Positions 25,801 through 34,918 of a DNA stretch of 64,000 bases are shown in pieces. Each line of letters opens with the position of its first letter. The first letter of the stretch is position 1. The position numbers and the translations under genes are program-made. Under the pieces are notes generated by a model. It was not told where the DNA came from, searched no databases, and saw nothing but the letters and a program-made list of their open reading frames with translations. The stretch lies in the NCBI GenBank assembly GCA_002389645.1, contig DGQE01000031.1, positions 62,001 through 126,000 of the forward strand, given 5' to 3'. The stretch is from Flavobacteriales bacterium UBA4422. Its GTDB lineage: Bacteria > Bacteroidota > Bacteroidia > Flavobacteriales_G > Salibacteraceae.

Positions 25801-28479
25801 AAGATTTTCTTTTTCCTCTTTATCCTGGTTTAAGGACTTCATCAAATCATCAAGTTGTGCCAGTGTTACAGCATCAGATGTTTTTGACTTTTCTTTCTCT
25901 ATTGAGTCAATTCTTACCTGAATATTTTCAGCCCATTGATCATAGATCTCAGCCTTTTTACTTTCAGCAATAATCGGATCTTCTGCATTTGCTGCCGAAC
26001 TCAATTCATCTTGGAAATGAGTAGCGTAATCCCCTGTGATTATTTCAGGCTGGGACTCTTGAGCCTCAATAGATCGAATTTCGTCATTGACAGATCGGTT
26101 GGCTTCAGTTGTTTCACCGCCAGCATTTGCATTTGAATTGATGTCTGAAGTTGTATTGCTAGCCGTACTTTTTCGATTTTCACTTAAATTTTGAGCAAGT
26201 GCTTCGCTCGATTTTTCAGGTTGTACAAATGCCATTAAAGCTGGGTCATTTTCTGCACGCTTGTTCAACGCATTTTGCATTTCATTGATGGCAGAAGAAC
26301 TAATTGTGTTAGTCATTTGCGGAGCCTGCTGAGCAGCTAAAGCTAAAAGAGTAGTTGATAGGTCTAAATATCGCTTGGCATTTGATTTTTGAGTCTCTAG
26401 GACATTAAATTCCTTTTTAGCGCGCTCTAATGACGCTATTTTTTGAGGACGCGATGCTTGTGCTTCATCAATTTGAATCTTCAACTCTTCTTTAATAAGA
26501 TCGTCTTTCGAGTTTTCAATTTCATTTCTGTAGTAAGCGATTTCCTCATCTATTGCGGTGATGGATGATTCAAGAGACTGTACTTCTTGGTTTTTACTTT
26601 CATATTCAGAAAGAGTAGGGTCCATGCGCTTTTTAAAATCTGAACTGATTTGACTCTCAAACTTTTCAAGTGGTTTGAAATTATTTTGAGTAGCCGCTAA
26701 TTGAGCGTACTGAGCGTTAAATGCAGCTTCATCTAAAGAGCCGGTTTTATGAGCAGCCAATGTTCCATTCATACGGTCTACGGCCACTTGTCGTCTTTCA
26801 GCTTCAGTTTTATAAATGCCGGCTAATTCAGCTGCAATGGCAGCTTTTGCTAAAGCAGAAGGATCTTCTGAGTCGATATTTTTCTGCATGACTTCATAAA
26901 GGGCTGCCACCTTTTGATCCATGTTTTCACCTTCTTCTTTAAGTGTGTTAATTGCTTGTTCAGCTAGTGAAACTCGCTCTTCTTCGCTTAAGCCAGAAGG
27001 GTTGCTATTTTTATTTTCACTCTCACCTGCATCAATAATTTCTAAAGTTCTTATAATGTCTTCTTCATCTGAATTAACAGAGAGACTGGCTTGTTTTCTT
27101 AAGATGTCAGCTGTCAGCAATTGCTCATCCTCTATTGGCTCATCGAAATGATTGATGATCTGAAGTTGTTCCTGTCCATCAATTGATGCCAAAATCATTT
27201 CTTGTCTAAACTGTTTCAGTCCTTTTTCTCTTGGTACCTCTACAATTCCTGTATGAATAGAAGTGCTTTCTTCTGCTTCAACAATAAATTTATACTTACC
27301 ACTTCCTTTCAAGTCCAATAAATAGCCACCAAGTTGGCGCTCAGATTCATAAACACCCACTACCTTGTTTTGAATCATGTCTTCAACAGTGATGGTTGCT
27401 TTTTTAGAACCTTCTGCTTCGAAACTTCCTTTTATAAGCGTTAGGTCAAGCGGAATGCGCTCAATTCCAATGCGGTAAACAGTGACTTGCTTATTGTTGG
27501 TTTCTCTGTTACTGGCAAACCATGCTGATTTTTCTTCAGTATCAGAAATGAACATAAAATCGTCCCAAGGTGTATTGATGGCAAACTCCATATTGACTGG
27601 CTTTGTCCAAGAGCCATCGCCTCTGCGTTCGCTTTTAAAAATGTCATAGCCACCCATGCTGTTGTGTCCCTTTGACGCGAAATAGAGCATATTGCCTTCT
27701 GGATGAATAAAAGGGTAGTCTTCATCAAATGCTGTGTTGATTTCATCGCTCAACCTTTTGGATTCACTCCATCCTCCTCCCGGAAGTTTTTGAATAACGT
27801 AGAGGTCTTTTCCAGTGGCGTTCTTTTCCGAATATGATGCGTAATAGATTAATTCAGCTTCTTGTTGGAAATACATTAGGAATGATGCATCGCGCTTTTT
27901 GTCTTCTTCTGATATAAAGTCTTCCGGTTTAACTATAATCTTTCCTCCGAATTCGGTTAAGTCGTAATTCCGATAGAAGTCACTTCTAGGAAGCACGCTG
28001 CGTTGAATTACAGAAATGTCAGTAAAACTCGATACGAGGGTTTTGCCATGCTCACATTGCTCTATATAGTGAGAAACTAACTCTGACTCCTTTTCCTTTT
28101 TACTGGCATTTGGTTGATACTTCTTATATTCTTTGATCGCCTTGTCAAACTGATAATTCAAATGAAGGCCTAGACCATAATAGAAGTGGGCAAGTGGCGG
28201 TGCACCGGCATTGTCGATTGCAAATTTGAAGTATTTAAGAGGCTCTTCTTTGTCCTGAGAAGTAAAAAGTTGACAAGCACCAAATCTGAAGTTATACTCA
28301 GGACTCTGCATTTTGATACTTAACAGTGTCGAATATATTTTAAAAGCGGCCTCAAAGTCTTCTTGCTCGAATAATTCTAACGCCTTTTCATTAAGATCCT
28401 CTTCTGACTCCTGGGCCAATAAAATTGGTGTGTTCAGGAGGGAAAGTAGTAAAATGATGATGTATTGATAAACCTTCAA
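22840..28479 (-). CDS. giant TPR / PD40 propeller / coiled-coil protein with three C-terminal SPOR-like repeats
   Basis: A 1879-residue protein starting at TTG (MKVYQYIIILLLSLLNTPIL then LAQ), a signal peptide. Residues 25-145 are TPR-like (ALELFEQEDFEAAFKIYSTL, YYGLGLHLNYQFDKAIKEYK). About 160-345 are WD40-like/PD40 propeller blades (DEDYPFIHPEGNMLYFASKG, GGYDIF). Then a Cna-B-like domain, and from about 450 to 1550 long Glu/Ala/Lys/Gln-rich coiled coils. The last 310 residues hold three repeats of about 75-80 residues at roughly 1570, 1703 and 1806, each opening K-V-Q-(I/V)-G and ending with GYSDAFV-type and A-Y-x-x-G. The TPR-PD40 front resembles PorE and other T9SS-linked OmpA proteins, but SPOR repeats replace the OmpA end. 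Function unknown; probably envelope scaffold. Confidence 0.8.
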   Translation of the reverse strand: MKVYQYIIILLLSLLNTPILLAQESEEDLNEKALELFEQEDFEAAFKIYSTLLSIKMQSPEYNFRFGACQLFTSQDKEEPLKYFKFAIDNAGAPPLAHFYYGLGLHLNYQFDKAIKEYKKYQPNASKKEKESELVSHYIEQCEHGKTLVSSFTDISVIQRSVLPRSDFYRNYDLTEFGGKIIVKPEDFISEEDKKRDASFLMYFQQEAELIYYASYSEKNATGKDLYVIQKLPGGGWSESKRLSDEINTAFDEDYPFIHPEGNMLYFASKGHNSMGGYDIFKSERRGDGSWTKPVNMEFAINTPWDDFMFISDTEEKSAWFASNRETNNKQVTVYRIGIERIPLDLTLIKGSFEAEGSKKATITVEDMIQNKVVGVYESERQLGGYLLDLKGSGKYKFIVEAEESTSIHTGIVEVPREKGLKQFRQEMILASIDGQEQLQIINHFDEPIEDEQLLTADILRKQASLSVNSDEEDIIRTLEIIDAGESENKNSNPSGLSEEERVSLAEQAINTLKEEGENMDQKVAALYEVMQKNIDSEDPSALAKAAIAAELAGIYKTEAERRQVAVDRMNGTLAAHKTGSLDEAAFNAQYAQLAATQNNFKPLEKFESQISSDFKKRMDPTLSEYESKNQEVQSLESSITAIDEEIAYYRNEIENSKDDLIKEELKIQIDEAQASRPQKIASLERAKKEFNVLETQKSNAKRYLDLSTTLLALAAQQAPQMTNTISSSAINEMQNALNKRAENDPALMAFVQPEKSSEALAQNLSENRKSTASNTTSDINSNANAGGETTEANRSVNDEIRSIEAQESQPEIITGDYATHFQDELSSAANAEDPIIAESKKAEIYDQWAENIQVRIDSIEKEKSKTSDAVTLAQLDDLMKSLNQDKEEKENLAMTSYQRIASLSEEAASDGASSINEENTASTNNTPPVSKELLEGDGLPPTVLAINENFNQEIVALTSKVDNTNSTEDILALASSYDKWANALREEMDEIALQIQATDNTETKIILQSKAASIGKLRMEKVSKATELKQQASGKEDALAASSSQAELQSQLFELVENYNSNSFKQIQKQIDIIPDDNLKRAQSVTLNKNWMIGIQNEKVKTEARISNTNDPKQKNELKNQLVTLNAEKEIVQARLDSLDVDQSVASGPSAPSSVIVKGSERFEGYIPVESPSIDNYTAEAEKTTSIQEDVSDEINTLQTSLSETKKKKAKRELEAQIAQKETEQRVINMQAAFYTEAAQKLAAVETQVLTMTVGDMLPSEKQTQQANALETEANQATAEAVAALETAESIKKKKIRRAAIDDAMVLQNDAALKRKKADLNINLVNEMKSIEQATIAKNFIILPMQAVVLPVTNKTLNPNEVADVKGTSEYIFYQGEKVKSDSIRTEISRLESLERQYSNRGKFLMEQSASTPLGEGASQARLELANQAYADFERADSISENVAQLKREATFIENEANRSLLTLPEEAYMNILAYYNNPDGVEAIPIEVAQEQIPALASSGETAADSDNPFDEEKAFRLNAPKAEDNSSLIVEPDYLTNTIFELEETAPTSTYSERNPIPVDPPLPTGLMYKVQIGAFRNAIKQDAFKGIAPIVGESTNSGFTRYSAGEFNTFSSADAAKVKIQGIGYSDAFVVAYLNGKRISINDAKTAESGGQITQGPGPGVATNTGGSNNTSPVRPQSNFKPNIIKQGSIEINAVENIEGTFFTVQVGVYSKPVSPAAIFNITPLNQENLTNGNYRYTTGKFDNEGIASQARDEARSLGVSDAFVTAYRDGVRVAVEVARGNTNQVATTAPDPSPTPQPSASNSYRILLGSFVGEIPLIEATQILSLSAQGVEKVNNDDGSSSYYFGSFSDQSAANSKASELQNAGLTQAQVVSK

Positions 28480-28594
28480 AACTGTCGATAAGGTGCTTTT
28501 AGTTGTAAGGCAAAAGTCTTAAACAAGATTCTAGTTTAAACCTTGTGAACCAATGATTTTAATCAATTGAATGTGTATAACGTTAAAATCGATA

Positions 28595-29254
28595 CTAATC
28601 GTCTTCGCCTACCTGTCGAATTAAGTTTTTGATGGAAAAATTCGCCTTGCTTTCTTCTTTTCTGACTAGGCGCTCAATATTCTTTTGATGCGTTATAAGC
28701 ACTAGGATGGCTACAAACATGGAAAAAACGATAAGACTGGGAACAGTAGCGCTGTATACCAAAACAATGATGAATGGAAAACTTAATGCAGCTATCATCG
28801 ATCCGAGAGATACAAAACGAGTTAGAGCGAATACGATTATAAAAACTGTCAATGCCATTAAGGCACCTTGGTAATGTACTGCAAGCATCAATCCAAGCAA
28901 TGTGGCAATACCTTTACCGCCTCTGAATCCTGCAAACACAGGGAAGATGTGTCCGATTACCGCGGCAATTCCTAATGCGAGCTGATAGTTCACAAACGCA
29001 GAGTCACTTATCGGTTCTTCTGCGAATATGTAAACTAAGCTTACTGCGCAGTATCCCTTAAGTGCATCTATTAATAGAACTGGGATTCCAGCTTTTTTTC
29101 CGAGAACGCGAAAGGTGTTTGTTGCACCAGCATTTCCGCTGCCATACTCGCGAACATCAACTCCGTAAAATGCTTTTCCAATCCAAACAGCTGTAGGGAT
29201 TGAACCTAACAAATAGGCTATCAACAGGGAAATGATGGTTGGGATTGTAATCAT
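28595..29254 (-). CDS. plsY: glycerol-3-phosphate acyltransferase
   Basis: A 219-residue polytopic inner-membrane enzyme that transfers acyl from acyl-phosphate to glycerol 3-phosphate, the first step of phospholipid synthesis. The three family motifs are present: YLLGSIPTAVWIGK near the N-terminus, GSGNAGATNTFRVLG for phosphate binding, and FRGGKGIATLLG in the middle. The C-terminus adds a charged tail with HQKNIERLVRKEESK. The partner PlsX gene is not in the window. About 40 bases separate it from the giant secreted protein gene upstream on the same strand. Confidence 0.96.
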   Translation of the reverse strand: MITIPTIISLLIAYLLGSIPTAVWIGKAFYGVDVREYGSGNAGATNTFRVLGKKAGIPVLLIDALKGYCAVSLVYIFAEEPISDSAFVNYQLALGIAAVIGHIFPVFAGFRGGKGIATLLGLMLAVHYQGALMALTVFIIVFALTRFVSLGSMIAALSFPFIIVLVYSATVPSLIVFSMFVAILVLITHQKNIERLVRKEESKANFSIKNLIRQVGEDD

Positions 29255-29294
29255 TTAGTAGACGCGAATTTAGTATTCTGCCGAAAAATCACCT

Positions 29295-32200
29295 TTAGAA
29301 TTTACTGATGAAGTCATCTCTTCTTCTCTTGCTTGAAAGCATAAAACTGTACGGTGACTCACCCTTCTCTACCTTTAATTTGCGCTTATCTGGTTTAAGG
29401 TCAGTAATGGTAGAGTTAAATTCGTCTAGGCTTGAATATGCTTGCATTATGTTTCTTGAATATTGAAAGTACCACCAAGTTTCCTTGTCAGCTTCAAGGT
29501 AAATTGATATTGATGGAATGCGTCCAACAACCACCTCAACTTTACCATTCACTTTTACATTAACTTGTCTTTTTCCAATGTTTCCCACTCCTATTTTACC
29601 AACTGATTGGTAGGAATCAGTTTCTGGGTTCCATTTGAGTTTAACTTCCGTCAGAAACATATTCTTTTCCAATTCGGAAGGGTATTTCCTGAATTCCCCT
29701 GTTAACGTAATAGTTGCAATTAATTTATCTGCGTCATCGGTTCCTATGTATTCACGAAGTCCTCTTTGATAAGTTTCTCTTTCAAAGTTTGAGGGCTCTC
29801 CTAAAGCTAGTTCGGCCATAGTTTTACCCATATCGTCAATCAATTTGTTCTCGAAAAAGAAATCCAATAGAATCATTACGTCTAATTCTACTTTGTTGTC
29901 CTTTAAATCATGTTGTATATTTCCTACGGTTGAAATATCCAATTGACCTGGATTGATCCCGAACCCAAGCTTTCCTTCATTGTACACCTTGCACTCTTCA
30001 GAGGCTAAGCTCATATATTGACCTGGAAGTGAGTTTTGAGTCAGCTTATTGATATTGGAAATTCTATATTCTTTGGCGGCATCGTTATAGGTTAAAAAGC
30101 CGCTAGCAGGGAATAGATCTGGGTCTTTACTGCTTCTCTTTGTCGAAACAAATGAAGTATATATTTCACCTGTGTCCTTATCTAAAACGATGGAAGAGGT
30201 GAGTAAGTCATCATCTTCATTCTTAAGTGTTTTTTCAATTGGAATGTAAATATCGTTCGGGTCAATGGCTGCTTTAAAACTAAACCAATCCAATGGAATC
30301 GATTCATAGCACTTATGTCTGAGTCTTGAGAAGCCGCTAAAGGTCAGGTCTTTATTACTTGCTTCCAAACGAACATCGCCCTTAAATTCAAAATAGGGAC
30401 TTAGGGTGAATCCTCGATCATCTGAAATCATACCCTTCGCATATGTTTGATATGAACTATCTACGTTTACAGAGTTGAATCGTATTTGCTGCTTGCCACC
30501 AGCAGCATCTTTGTAAGTGTATAACCCTGTTCCGAAATAATCTTTACGGGCGAAAATATCTACAGTAGCGCTATCAATTTTGTGATATTTTGTAACAGCA
30601 TTCGCTACAATTCTACAGTTTTTAAGGGTCTTCATTTTAGCTTTTCTAAGCACAGTGATTTGTCCACTATCAGGATATATGAGTGCATCTGCTACTTGAA
30701 TAAACTCTATTTGACTAGCATCAATAATTGAATTCTTTAAATCATAACGTGCTGCAGGAGAGTAAAAATCGAGGGAGTCTTGATCTGGATGCATAGAAAT
30801 AAATCTAGACCCTTCCAACTGCATTGCACCAGCACTTGATCCTTTGGTTGTTTTTCCTCCTGATAACTCGATGGCCTCCTGATCCATATACCATGTAAAG
30901 CGATCCATGAAGGCTACATATTGGTTTGCAGGAAATTCCATCATTGAGGTTCCATCATTGGAAACAAAGTCTCCTTTTCTTTTCGTGAAATCAACATCTG
31001 CCTCTACATTGTTTGTTTTGAATTGAAGTCCTTCGAAGGAACTGACATCAGATTTTAGTCTAAAATCAGCAGTGTCACTATGGAAACCGCTGAATTTGAA
31101 TTCAAAAAGATCTGACTCGAGTTCTGCCTTGTCGAAAGCAAATAGGCCTGCTCCTGTGAGGTCGTTTGGGGTTAAATCTAAACTTCCCGTTAATTGAGAG
31201 CCGTCATACATCAATATAGGGGTGTCTGTAGTTTCGTTGTGTAAAATGTCATCATATGGACTCCACTTTTGCTTCACGTTTTTACCTGTTGTTGGAGGGT
31301 ACTCTACTTGTCCCATCTGTTCATCAATTACAAAGGAAGAGGCAATGGTTTGCATTTCTTCCGGTAAGAAGAGGAAATCGTTAGATTTAGTTGTGCTGCT
31401 TAAATATTTCAATTTACCAGAACCTCTAAGCCCTTCATGACTCATTTTAATGGTGTCATTATATGTTCCTTTTCCCCGGTATATTGGGTAGCCTTCTCTC
31501 GGAGTATTTCTAATAAACCCTAGAGAATAGTCTTCTTGAACTTTCAACGTTTCTCGGAATTCAGGGAAGATGTCAGCACTAGTGAATGTGCCGTCAAATT
31601 GAACGCGTTCATTCCTGAAATTATCAAGACTATCGAATACAAATGGATCAAGCTCAAAATAGAAGTTTTCCCTTTTATATGCCTTGTTATGAATGCGACT
31701 TCTGTCATAATAGGCAAAGGAGTTTTCATGACTGGTAAAAATTGGATATTGTTCTAGTTGTTCGAGTCCGGACTTATTTGCTGGATCATCAATTTCAAGC
31801 GTGCCATTCATGTCTTCGATTACCGTGCTAACACGAACGAGTCTTTCTCTTCCCATTGTTGTTCTTTCTCCTGAAGTTACGATCAGTCGCAAAGAGTCAA
31901 CGTTTGGCATTTCAATATTGAATTTGTCATAAGAGAATTTGAAGTTGTTACCAAAAAACTCTAATCGACCCGCTTTCACAACACCTGAGAAGTCGAAATC
32001 CCGATTTTTACTCATGGTAATGGTTCCGTTTGCTGGAAAAAGAACAACTTGGTGTGAGTCAGACAGAGTGATCCTTCTAATCCCGTTAATTTTTAATGTA
32101 AATACCTCATCAATGAGGTCCATGCTCGCATTTTCCATCGTGCCTATATCAGAGCTCACTTGAATTACATCATAGTCTTCTTTTTCGGACTTCGCTGCTA

Positions 32201-33749
32201 CATAATGGTACATTCTCTCTTTCGCTCTAACTTTATGTGTTTCAGGGTCAAAATCAACCAAGCCGAGGTTGGTGTAATTTAGAAGAAGCACCTGTGCGTC
32301 TGTTATGTCAGTGTGTAGGCATTTGGCAACATCGCTGTCCCAAATGGTATTACTTCCTCTTGATTCGAAGCATTCTTTTAATACAACCATCGGGTGGGTC
32401 ATGCTTAAACCAAGAAGCTGGTCAAATCTATTTTCTCTAAAGTAGTATTCCGATTCAAAAAATGCTCTGTTATCGGAGCTGTTAGGTATTGTGGTGAACT
32501 CTATTCTGGGTTGATCAATTTTCCATGTCACTAATTCAGTGTAGATATCAATGGCGTGGTAGCTGTCAAAATATGGTGCTTTCTGAAGTCCTTCATTTGA
32601 CTTGAATAGGTTAACAATACGTGTACCTCTATTGTATTTGAAGTCCAATCCAGGGTGCGTAATGGAGTCTTCATGAAGCTTGAATTTTACTCCAGCATCT
32701 GTGGAGGTAATTCTATCCTCTTTGATACTAAAACTTACAGAGCTTACTTCCAAGAAAGGTTTGTCGTTTAAATAAAATAGTAAATAGGCTGGGTCTTCTT
32801 TTGATCCACTTGCAATGAATCTAGCCCCACGCTGAGTAAATCCTCCTTCATAATCAACGTTTTTGTCAATGTTTGCAATTTTGAGTCGCTTACTGTAGGA
32901 AGCAAAAGATGGAAAGGACGAGTTTTCTTTTGTGACATTGGCTCTTACAGCATCTTCCAATCGACCAGACAATGGATCTGGAAAGTAGTCAACGTTGTAG
33001 AATGTAACTGAATCTGCATTGTACTTAGAGAATTTCATTAGAATGTCGTAATCGTTGATCACTGCATAGACTCTGTTTGGGTCTAACCCTGCTCTCTCCC
33101 AAGTAACGGTGCCGTTTTTGCCAACCCACTTTTCATCAAGTGGGTAATAAACACCACTAGTGTTTTTAATTTCAATTTCAGAATTTTTTGAAAGGCACTT
33201 TAAGTTTAGCGATGGAACAATAAGCTTCGGGTTTCCATCTTCAATTTCAAACCTATAATTTGAATTATCTGACACCCATTCTGTAGAAGCAGAGTGGAAT
33301 ATTGTATTATTCGAATAAAGCTTCGAGCTGAAGTTTAAGAAGGTGCCAAATTCTTTTCTTGCGGATCTTCCTTCTAGAACTACATCTAAAATTACATGCC
33401 ATTCGTTTAATTTGTTTGCTCCAGACTCGGATTCTTTGATGATTATAATGGCTTCAATGTAATCCCTAATATCAGGAATCATTTTTAGCCTAGCGTCCAA
33501 TATCTTATTACTCGTAGTAAAAATTTTAGACTTTTCAGTTGGAGTGAAAGCGTTCAGTTCAGTCCACATTTCTTCGAACTTATCAAGCATATTCTTATGC
33601 TCTTTTCGAGCATCGCCAACTGATTTTTCAACGATTTCCTTTTTTAGTTCTTCTAGAAAATCAGATTGACTACTGAACTCTTTGAACGATTGTCCAAAAA
33701 ACACTTGCGGTAAAATACTTATGAAAGTGAGTATGATGAGTTTTCTCAT
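29295..33749 (-). CDS. giant secreted protein of unknown function, translationally coupled to prmA
   Basis: About 1484 residues from the ATG at 33749 (MRKLIILTFISILPQVFFGQ), a signal peptide; this ATG overlaps the prmA stop as ATGA. After an alpha-helical region of about 120 residues the protein is beta-rich throughout, with many short strands of the type KLRIEL and turns rich in Asp/Asn/Ser. Several segments resemble LptA/OstA-like edge strands (FNIEMPNVDSLRL, NCRIVANAVTKYHKIDSATV, SPYFEFKGDVRLEASNKDLT). There is no transmembrane helix, no lipobox and no T9SS sorting signature at the C-terminus (KRRRDDFISKF). I do not recognise the family. A large periplasmic or surface beta-helix or beta-jellyroll protein is the most that can be inferred. 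Confidence 0.7.
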   Translation of the reverse strand: MRKLIILTFISILPQVFFGQSFKEFSSQSDFLEELKKEIVEKSVGDARKEHKNMLDKFEEMWTELNAFTPTEKSKIFTTSNKILDARLKMIPDIRDYIEAIIIIKESESGANKLNEWHVILDVVLEGRSARKEFGTFLNFSSKLYSNNTIFHSASTEWVSDNSNYRFEIEDGNPKLIVPSLNLKCLSKNSEIEIKNTSGVYYPLDEKWVGKNGTVTWERAGLDPNRVYAVINDYDILMKFSKYNADSVTFYNVDYFPDPLSGRLEDAVRANVTKENSSFPSFASYSKRLKIANIDKNVDYEGGFTQRGARFIASGSKEDPAYLLFYLNDKPFLEVSSVSFSIKEDRITSTDAGVKFKLHEDSITHPGLDFKYNRGTRIVNLFKSNEGLQKAPYFDSYHAIDIYTELVTWKIDQPRIEFTTIPNSSDNRAFFESEYYFRENRFDQLLGLSMTHPMVVLKECFESRGSNTIWDSDVAKCLHTDITDAQVLLLNYTNLGLVDFDPETHKVRAKERMYHYVAAKSEKEDYDVIQVSSDIGTMENASMDLIDEVFTLKINGIRRITLSDSHQVVLFPANGTITMSKNRDFDFSGVVKAGRLEFFGNNFKFSYDKFNIEMPNVDSLRLIVTSGERTTMGRERLVRVSTVIEDMNGTLEIDDPANKSGLEQLEQYPIFTSHENSFAYYDRSRIHNKAYKRENFYFELDPFVFDSLDNFRNERVQFDGTFTSADIFPEFRETLKVQEDYSLGFIRNTPREGYPIYRGKGTYNDTIKMSHEGLRGSGKLKYLSSTTKSNDFLFLPEEMQTIASSFVIDEQMGQVEYPPTTGKNVKQKWSPYDDILHNETTDTPILMYDGSQLTGSLDLTPNDLTGAGLFAFDKAELESDLFEFKFSGFHSDTADFRLKSDVSSFEGLQFKTNNVEADVDFTKRKGDFVSNDGTSMMEFPANQYVAFMDRFTWYMDQEAIELSGGKTTKGSSAGAMQLEGSRFISMHPDQDSLDFYSPAARYDLKNSIIDASQIEFIQVADALIYPDSGQITVLRKAKMKTLKNCRIVANAVTKYHKIDSATVDIFARKDYFGTGLYTYKDAAGGKQQIRFNSVNVDSSYQTYAKGMISDDRGFTLSPYFEFKGDVRLEASNKDLTFSGFSRLRHKCYESIPLDWFSFKAAIDPNDIYIPIEKTLKNEDDDLLTSSIVLDKDTGEIYTSFVSTKRSSKDPDLFPASGFLTYNDAAKEYRISNINKLTQNSLPGQYMSLASEECKVYNEGKLGFGINPGQLDISTVGNIQHDLKDNKVELDVMILLDFFFENKLIDDMGKTMAELALGEPSNFERETYQRGLREYIGTDDADKLIATITLTGEFRKYPSELEKNMFLTEVKLKWNPETDSYQSVGKIGVGNIGKRQVNVKVNGKVEVVVGRIPSISIYLEADKETWWYFQYSRNIMQAYSSLDEFNSTITDLKPDKRKLKVEKGESPYSFMLSSKRRRDDFISKF

Positions 33750-34573
33750 TTGTTTAGTTGTGTTGATAGCATTGTCCATCCGTCTTTTTGATCTTTTCGA
33801 ATGATTGAGAAGCCTGCGGCAATTAGTTTTTCACTTAGACCTTGTGCATCTGCGTTTAAGAAACCTGCACAAAGCAGGCGAGAACCTGTGTTTAGCACAG
33901 ACTTGAACTGCTCGATGGATTCTTCGATGACATTTCTATTGATGTTAGCGGCAATAACATCAAACTTCGCTTCACCAAGTTTTGAAATATCTCCAGTGAT
34001 AATGTCGAAATTTTTAATGCTGTTGTTTTGGAGGTTGGTTCTTGCAGCTTCCGCGGCATGCTCGTCAATTTCAATACCGACTCCGGTTGCTCCATTGATT
34101 GACGCGTAAATGGATAAAACACCACTTCCACAGCCAAAGTCGCAAAGTCGTTGTTCGCTTAAGTTAATCATAGATAATTCTTTGATCATCATGTGCGTGG
34201 TAGGATGATGGCCAGTGCCGAACGACATGTTGGGCTCAAGTGTTATGGTCGTTTTGGCAGAGGGGTGATCTTCGTGAAAAGGAGCTTTAACATAAATATG
34301 GTCATCAATAAGCACAGGTTCATACGATGACTCCCAAACCGCATTCCAGTTGGTGTGCTCTATTTTTAGAATGGATGTGTTGGTGATGCTTTCTGAATAA
34401 GATGCCAATATATTATCCAGTGCTTGCCGTTCAAACTTGTCATCGGGGATGTATGCTTTAAGAGTTTTCTTTTCATTCACGAAACTTTCAAAATCGATCT
34501 CCGCCAATTCTGCTTCAAGAATTTCACTGAATACTTCTTCCCCGAAAGAAAGTGTTACTTCTATATAATCCAC
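33746..34573 (-). CDS. prmA: ribosomal protein L11 methyltransferase
   Basis: Methylates lysines and the N-terminus of ribosomal protein L11. The SAM-binding core is visible: LEPNMSFGTGHHPTTHMM, then CDFGCGSGVLSIYAS, GVGIEIDEHAAEAARTNLQ and FDVIAANINRNV. The frame is open to 34732, but the first part would run through the tRNA-Arg gene. The family normally starts at the VDYIEVTLSF strand, so I place the start at the GTG at 34573 (275 residues). Its stop overlaps the start of the giant secreted protein gene (ATGA). The residues between the GTG and the tRNA form no obvious leader sequence. Confidence 0.92.
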   Translation of the reverse strand: MDYIEVTLSFGEEVFSEILEAELAEIDFESFVNEKKTLKAYIPDDKFERQALDNILASYSESITNTSILKIEHTNWNAVWESSYEPVLIDDHIYVKAPFHEDHPSAKTTITLEPNMSFGTGHHPTTHMMIKELSMINLSEQRLCDFGCGSGVLSIYASINGATGVGIEIDEHAAEAARTNLQNNSIKNFDIITGDISKLGEAKFDVIAANINRNVIEESIEQFKSVLNTGSRLLCAGFLNADAQGLSEKLIAAGFSIIRKDQKDGWTMLSTQLNK

Positions 34574-34673
34574 GAAAGATAATTTGATCGGAAAAGTATA
34601 AAAACCTAAACGCTCATTCACTGCGGAGTTGAAATATTCATCAATACAAGCTGTTGGTAACCTGCTAAATATT

Positions 34674-34705
34674 AAAAAAAAAGCCCTTCGTGGAAACGAA
34701 GAGCT
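34674..34705 (-). terminator. hairpin terminator after tRNA-Arg(TCG)
   Basis: Stem of about nine pairs with one mismatch (AGCTCTTCG/CGAAGGGCT on the minus strand) and a run of T directly after it on the minus strand. It lies 9 bases beyond the tRNA 3' end, so it is its likely intrinsic terminator. Confidence 0.65.
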
Positions 34706-34713
34706 TTTTACAG

Positions 34714-34787
34714 TGACCCCGACAGGATTCAAACCTGTAACCCTCAGAGCCGAAATCTGATATTCTATTCAGTTGAACTACGGGGCC
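34714..34787 (-). tRNA. tRNA-Arg, anticodon TCG
   Basis: A 74-base cloverleaf. The acceptor stem GGCCCCG pairs with CGGGGTC. The anticodon arm is TCAGA-TTTCGGC-TCTGA, giving anticodon TCG and thus Arg (CGA). The T-arm ACAGG-TTTGAATC-CTGT is intact, with A as discriminator base. No CCA is encoded. It is followed by its own terminator and lies between prmA and the second tRNA-Arg. Confidence 0.93.
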
Positions 34788-34877
34788 TTTAATAAAGGAG
34801 TGCGAATATAACGCCTAAATGTCTTTGAAATGAGCCGTGTATTGAGAAATTGGTGTAGTGTTCAGGCGATTAAATGC

Positions 34878-34906
34878 AAAAAAAAATCCAACTCAAACGA
34901 GTTGGA
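34878..34906 (-). terminator. hairpin terminator after tRNA-Arg(ACG)
   Basis: A perfect eight-base-pair stem (TCCAACTC/GAGTTGGA) with a four-base loop and nine T residues following on the minus strand, just beyond the 3' end of the tRNA at 34919. A strong intrinsic terminator. Confidence 0.75.
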
Positions 34907-34918
34907 CCTTTCTTTTTG

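Noticed and set aside
33746..34732. Long reading of prmA from 34732
   Set aside because: Its first part runs through the tRNA-Arg(TCG) gene and its terminator; the family begins at the VDYIEVTL strand, reached by the GTG at 34573.
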